From Candidatus Methanoperedens sp. (GTDB lineage: Archaea > Halobacteriota > Methanosarcinia > Methanosarcinales > Methanoperedenaceae), in contig JAPMTX010000162.1 in assembly GCA_026552855.1 (NCBI GenBank), forward strand, positions 1 to 33,581: 33,581 bases of DNA, in the 5' to 3' direction. How positions within the stretch are numbered: position 1 is the first letter of the stretch; the number at the start of each line of letters is the position of its first letter. The notes under the pieces are model-generated. The model was given only the letters and a program-made list of their open reading frames with translations, was not told the origin of the DNA and ran no database searches. Positions 33,271 through 33,581 of the stretch are shown one piece after another. The translations under genes were made by a program, and so were the position numbers.

Positions 33271-33489
33271 CTATTTCTCAGGTCTGACCAGCAAATAGCC
33301 TTTTTCCATCAGCCAATGGTGGAATTCATAAGTAGTATGCAGACAATCTTTAACGCATACCTCCCTCAGGTCATTGTAATCTGCTGAGCCCTGTTCTTTC
33401 TTGTTCATCATCACCTGTACAGGGCATTCGATATCGTTACAGTATTCCCGTCTCTTGTACTCTACAAATCCCTTGATTGGCACAATCAC
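33271..33489 (-). CDS. Small four-cysteine protein of unknown function
   Basis: A 72-aa protein with paired cysteines, Cys17-x4-Cys22 and Cys45-x3-Cys49, plus His51 and a HH pair. It ends with the hydrophobic EFHHWLMEKGYLLVRPEK. The spacing suggests a zinc or Fe-S site. I recall similar small proteins in methanogens but cannot name a family. It is first in an operon with the LsrF-like aldolase (19 bp gap) and alcohol dehydrogenase. Confidence 0.7.
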   Translation of the reverse strand: MIVPIKGFVEYKRREYCNDIECPVQVMMNKKEQGSADYNDLREVCVKDCLHTTYEFHHWLMEKGYLLVRPEK

Positions 33490-33573
33490 ATAGCTGAATC
33501 TGAATACTTAAAATTAACGGAGCATCATGATATATCCATTCAGGTATAAGTAGAGATTAGGGAAGGTGATGAA

Positions 33574-33581
33574 ATGGCGGG
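33574..33581 (+). CDS. Start of a further gene, partial
   Basis: GGTGAT at 33565-33570 followed by ATG at 33574 matches the local ribosome-site pattern, and the frame runs off the edge after MAG. Only the first bases are visible, so no product can be named. Confidence 0.35.

Overview
The window looks like chromosome of a methane-cycling archaeon of the Methanosarcinales or a relative such as 'Candidatus Methanoperedens'. That placement is an inference from gene content and not from a search. The signs are: separate cofG and cofH genes for the F420 chromophore, an archaeal PheS, a CetZ-type tubulin, aspartate dehydrogenase with NadC for NAD, TATA-like boxes about 25 nt ahead of several starts (some giving leaderless mRNAs), GGTGAT-type ribosome binding sites, and tRNA genes without encoded CCA.

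Layout. 1-1430 is an AT-rich edge that holds the N-terminus of a probable transposase and an unrecognised 328-aa protein, beside the 3' end of a tRNA-Leu gene. 1570-4681 carries cofG, cofH, a chagasin-like lipoprotein and a small helical protein. 4690-4983 is a small winged-helix regulator with a second, damaged-looking copy near 21.9-22.2 kb. 5170-10031 is a self-contained unit: promoter, leader with a 9-bp inverted repeat and a tiny ORF, a 1530-aa multicopper oxidase, and a hairpin plus T-run terminator. The oxidase has a tandem glycine-rich repeat block spliced into its first cupredoxin region and two fibronectin-III-like domains at its C-terminus.

10109-16103 holds Sua5/TsaC with a ferredoxin, a CetZ protein coupled to a surface protein, the divergent NAD genes nadC and aspartate dehydrogenase, and a TatC with an enlarged outer loop. 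16178-20202 has two toxin-antitoxin pairs, a DUF433-like remnant, a site-2 protease, CutA and a flavin reductase-like protein. 20267-21824 is an overlapping operon of uracil-DNA glycosylase, Nudix hydrolase and a peptide deformylase-like protein.

22242-28281 contains tRNA-Cys, a FetAB-type ABC transporter, a SNF2 helicase with a SWIM zinc-finger partner, two kinds of short helical-phase repeats, and tRNA-Ser. 28395-29712 is a compact DsrH/DsrE/DsrF/TusA sulfur-relay operon, followed by pheS. The right end is a minus-strand operon of a four-cysteine small protein, an LsrF-like aldolase and a zinc alcohol dehydrogenase, with a new plus-strand gene starting at the last bases.

The most unusual items are the repeat-bearing multicopper oxidase with its structured leader, the CetZ/surface-protein pair, the deformylase-like protein in a repair/Nudix operon, and the LsrF-like operon with no visible quorum-signal genes.
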